From Streptomyces niger (GTDB lineage: Bacteria > Actinomycetota > Actinomycetes > Streptomycetales > Streptomycetaceae), in the NCBI RefSeq assembly GCF_000718305.1, contig NZ_JOFQ01000028.1:13278-77277 (forward strand): DNA of 64,000 nt, read 5' to 3'. Each line of letters opens with the position of its first letter. Position 1 is the first letter of the stretch. The notes under the pieces were generated by a model. It did no database searches. It was given only the letters and a program-made list of their open reading frames with translations, and was not told the origin of the DNA. Shown here one piece after another: positions 62,250-64,000 of the stretch. A program made the position numbers and the translations under genes.

Positions 62250-63034
62250 CAGCAACAACCCTGCTTCACACCGGCGAGTGAACCACGCTGCCCGACCAGT
62301 GAACCCAAGCCGGCAACCAGACACTGATTTGCAGGACAGGGGCCGCAGGCGGAGGGATCGCAGGAGGTTTCCCAAGGGCATCGCCAACGCATTCCAGGGT
62401 TGTCACGGCTGCGATGGCCGAGCCCCGCACCAGGCCGCTGACCGCCTGGGCCCTGCGGTCCGCTCAGAGGATTTCTGCGACAGCGGCACCGCGTCTTCGC
62501 TTCGCCTTCTACGAACGCGTTTTCACTGGAGAGCACCAGGACCCGGCCACCTCCCGGGCCTGGCCACTGCTGCGCGCCAACGCCCTGGTGTGCGGGAAAT
62601 GGTTCTGAGGCGGTCTGGGGTGTGGTGTGAGGAGGGCAACGGGTGTGCTGTCGGATTTCCAGCACATGGGGTGCGTGGTGAGTGCCCCGACCTACTGGGT
62701 GCGGGACTGGTTAGCAGATTGCTGGATGCAGGCGGGGCAAGGGATCGGCCCGCCCCGCTTCAGCGTCCGGGAACTGGCTGGGGAGCATGACTGGGATTTC
62801 AGGTGCGACGTAAGGGCCTGAGCGGTCTGTAAACGCTGCGCAGGAGCAGTAGTGGTCCGGTCGCCCTCGCTCAGTTCTTCCCTCGTTACGTCTGTCGTCC
62901 GCATGGCGTGAAGGGGGCTGATTGATTCATTAGCTGCCAGTTGTGAGAATGGTTTTTTCGCACTGCTGTCGTAATTGCCGTGGTTCGGCATGGGGGTGTT
63001 CCCCGCCGGCCCCAGGACGGTGGGCAGCTGACTG
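62250..63034. other. no gene recognised
   Basis: About 800 bp of low coding bias between the transposase remnant and the toxin-like gene; short frames on both strands lack motifs or ribosome sites. Probably decayed mobile DNA plus the promoter of the next gene. Confidence 0.45.
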
Positions 63035-63052
63035 ATGGAACGTGGGGGTGTA

Positions 63053-63220
63053 CGGGTGACGGGCCGGGGGCTGCAGTCCGCTGCGGCGGGCGCAGGGGTG
63101 ATCGCCGTCGGGGGAGACGCGAGTGGACGCTGCAGTAGGAGCGAGTTGCCGGCTGGCAGCCTGGGGGCTTCGACCCCTCCCAGCCTGTCCGTGAAGCAGT
63201 TCAAGGGACAGGCCTCGTGA
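63053..63220 (+). CDS. possible small protein coupled to toxin-like gene
   Basis: A frame ending LSVKQFKGQAS whose stop overlaps the GTG of the next gene (GTGA). The start is uncertain (GTG 63053, or ATG 63035 without a good ribosome site). Small WXG100-like or chaperone proteins often precede secreted polymorphic toxins, but no WXG motif is visible. Weakly supported. Confidence 0.3.
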   Translation, partial: RVTGRGLQSAAAGAGVIAVGGDASGRCSRSELPAGSLGASTPPSLSVKQFKGQAS

Positions 63221-64000
63221 AGATCAACCTCGAGCCGGAGGCGATTCCGCAGTACACCGGGCACCTGGGGACGCTGGAGAAGGACTATGCGGCGCTGAAG
63301 AAGGATGCCGCGAACATCCGCTCCACCGGGGCGGACGTCCACTCCCACTTCCAGGGCCTGTCCGCGTACTACAAGGCTCCGGAGGCCGAGCAGCTCTTCG
63401 CCACGACCAAGCCGGTGAAGGACCGGGCCGATGCCTTCGCCGATGATCTGGAGACCGTTGCCGCGGCGCTGGCGGACTACGCGGAGGAGATCCGGCCGCT
63501 GAAGACCAAGCTGGAGGACCTGAAGAAGCAGGCACAAGCCTTCATCCGGGATCACCAGGACGATGACGACGCGGACTACGACGACGAGCTGACGGCCGAG
63601 CACAATCGGATCCGCGACGACATCAACGCCACCGTCGCCGCCTTCTGGGCGGCGGAGCGTACCTGCTACAACAAGATCGTTGCCCTGTGGAACGGCCCGA
63701 AGATGGTGGCCGGGGACGGCTCGAAGAAGGAGCACCAGTACGGCTTCAGGGCGGAGGATCTGAAGAACGCGAAGGTGCCGTGGGGCGATCCGGTGGAGCT
63801 GAAGCACCACTGGTACGACGTCGGCCATTGGGTGAAGTCCTTCGCGTGGGACGGGATCGTCGTTGACGGGATCTGGGGGACCATCAAGGGGTTGGGCACC
63901 TTGGTGGGTGTTGATGGTTGGGATGCTGCGGGGCAGGCGTGGAAGGGGCTGGCGCAGCTGGTGACCGGCCTGGCTTTCGCTGTCTCGCCCGGCGTGCAGA
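63217..64000 (+). CDS. N-terminal part of polymorphic-toxin-like secreted protein (runs off window)
   Basis: 261 residues visible, KINLEPEAIPQYTGHLGTLE onward. Long helical, acidic segments (LATTKP-type helix, ADAFADDLETVAAALADYAE, EIRPLKTKLEDLKKQAQAFI) form a WXG100/LXG-like secretion-target helical hairpin, followed by WNGPKMVAGDGSKKEHQYGF and a Gly-rich hydrophobic stretch (GTIKGLGTLVGVDGWDAAGQ, FAVSPG). In this class the N-terminus directs type VII-like export and a variable toxin sits at the C-terminus, here outside the window. GTG 63217. Confidence 0.65.
   Translation, partial: MKINLEPEAIPQYTGHLGTLEKDYAALKKDAANIRSTGADVHSHFQGLSAYYKAPEAEQLFATTKPVKDRADAFADDLETVAAALADYAEEIRPLKTKLEDLKKQAQAFIRDHQDDDDADYDDELTAEHNRIRDDINATVAAFWAAERTCYNKIVALWNGPKMVAGDGSKKEHQYGFRAEDLKNAKVPWGDPVELKHHWYDVGHWVKSFAWDGIVVDGIWGTIKGLGTLVGVDGWDAAGQAWKGLAQLVTGLAFAVSPGVQ

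Overview
The window is very GC-rich, uses GTG and TTG starts freely, chains genes through GTGA/ATGA overlaps, contains rare TTA codons, and carries families typical of Streptomyces (DUF5999, DUF6415-like, SpoIIE-HATPase regulators, SCO3242-type prenyltransferase, the Ebo cassette). It is almost certainly a Streptomyces chromosome. All functions are read from sequence and family memory; no searches were run.

Left part (1-9.7 kb). A minus-strand pair encodes a nucleotide-sugar epimerase and a GT4 glycosyltransferase whose C-terminus looks like a PqqD/RRE peptide-binding domain. A decayed ISL3 transposase follows, abutting a truncated copy of a His/Cys-tailed protein that occurs three times in the window. 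Next come a NUDIX hydrolase and an XRE-TPR regulator, whose divergent promoter holds a perfect 21-bp palindrome, and a translationally coupled run: HATPase, DUF6415-like protein and two unknowns.

Mobile element (9.74-14.34 kb). A DUF5999 gene is split exactly between codons 30 and 31 by a 4.6-kb insertion. It carries two overlapping tyrosine recombinases, the second with an in-frame amber codon, and a nucleotidyltransferase gene bracketed by two near-identical 24-25 bp end repeats.

Putative new biosynthetic system (15.2-23.9 kb). A plus-strand series encodes two protein-kinase-like enzymes, two small proteins, a MoaA-like radical SAM enzyme, a thymidylate-kinase-like protein, a reduced phosphohexomutase-like protein, an STM4013/SEN3800-type hydrolase, a NUDIX hydrolase, a 57-residue peptide and an asparagine-synthetase-like ligase; a GNAT gene lies convergent. 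The peptide, the ligase, one kinase and the second recombinase contain TTA codons, suggesting bldA control. This is the best candidate for an undescribed pathway.

Middle (24-38.7 kb). An intact copy of the His/Cys-tailed family is followed by a worn region with a frameshifted pseudogene and an orphan excisionase-like gene. Then come CsbD, a large PAS-GAF-SpoIIE-HATPase phosphatase, LysR/bile-acid-symporter and quinone oxidoreductase/MarR divergent pairs, a secreted sialidase, FdhD, an SRPBCC protein and a GntR regulator.

Sugar and Ebo region (38.8-60.2 kb). A ROK regulator heads a sugar ABC transporter, Gfo/Idh/MocA dehydrogenase, TIM-barrel isomerase, secreted PQQ-type sugar dehydrogenase and a ThuA-DUF1080 protein, suggesting uptake and 3-keto-type oxidation of a sugar or polyol. 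A tightly overlapping Ebo-type cassette follows: inositol-phosphate synthase, UbiA, isomerase, EboA, TatD, EboE, phosphodiesterase and a Tat-exported isomerase-like protein. Several of its proteins carry tandem-repeat low-complexity extensions, and eboA appears to start with CTG.

Right end (60.3-64 kb). Chorismate mutase, a GNAT enzyme, tRNA-Leu(GAG), an IS701-type transposase remnant, and the start of a large gene resembling the N-terminus of a secreted polymorphic toxin that runs off the window.
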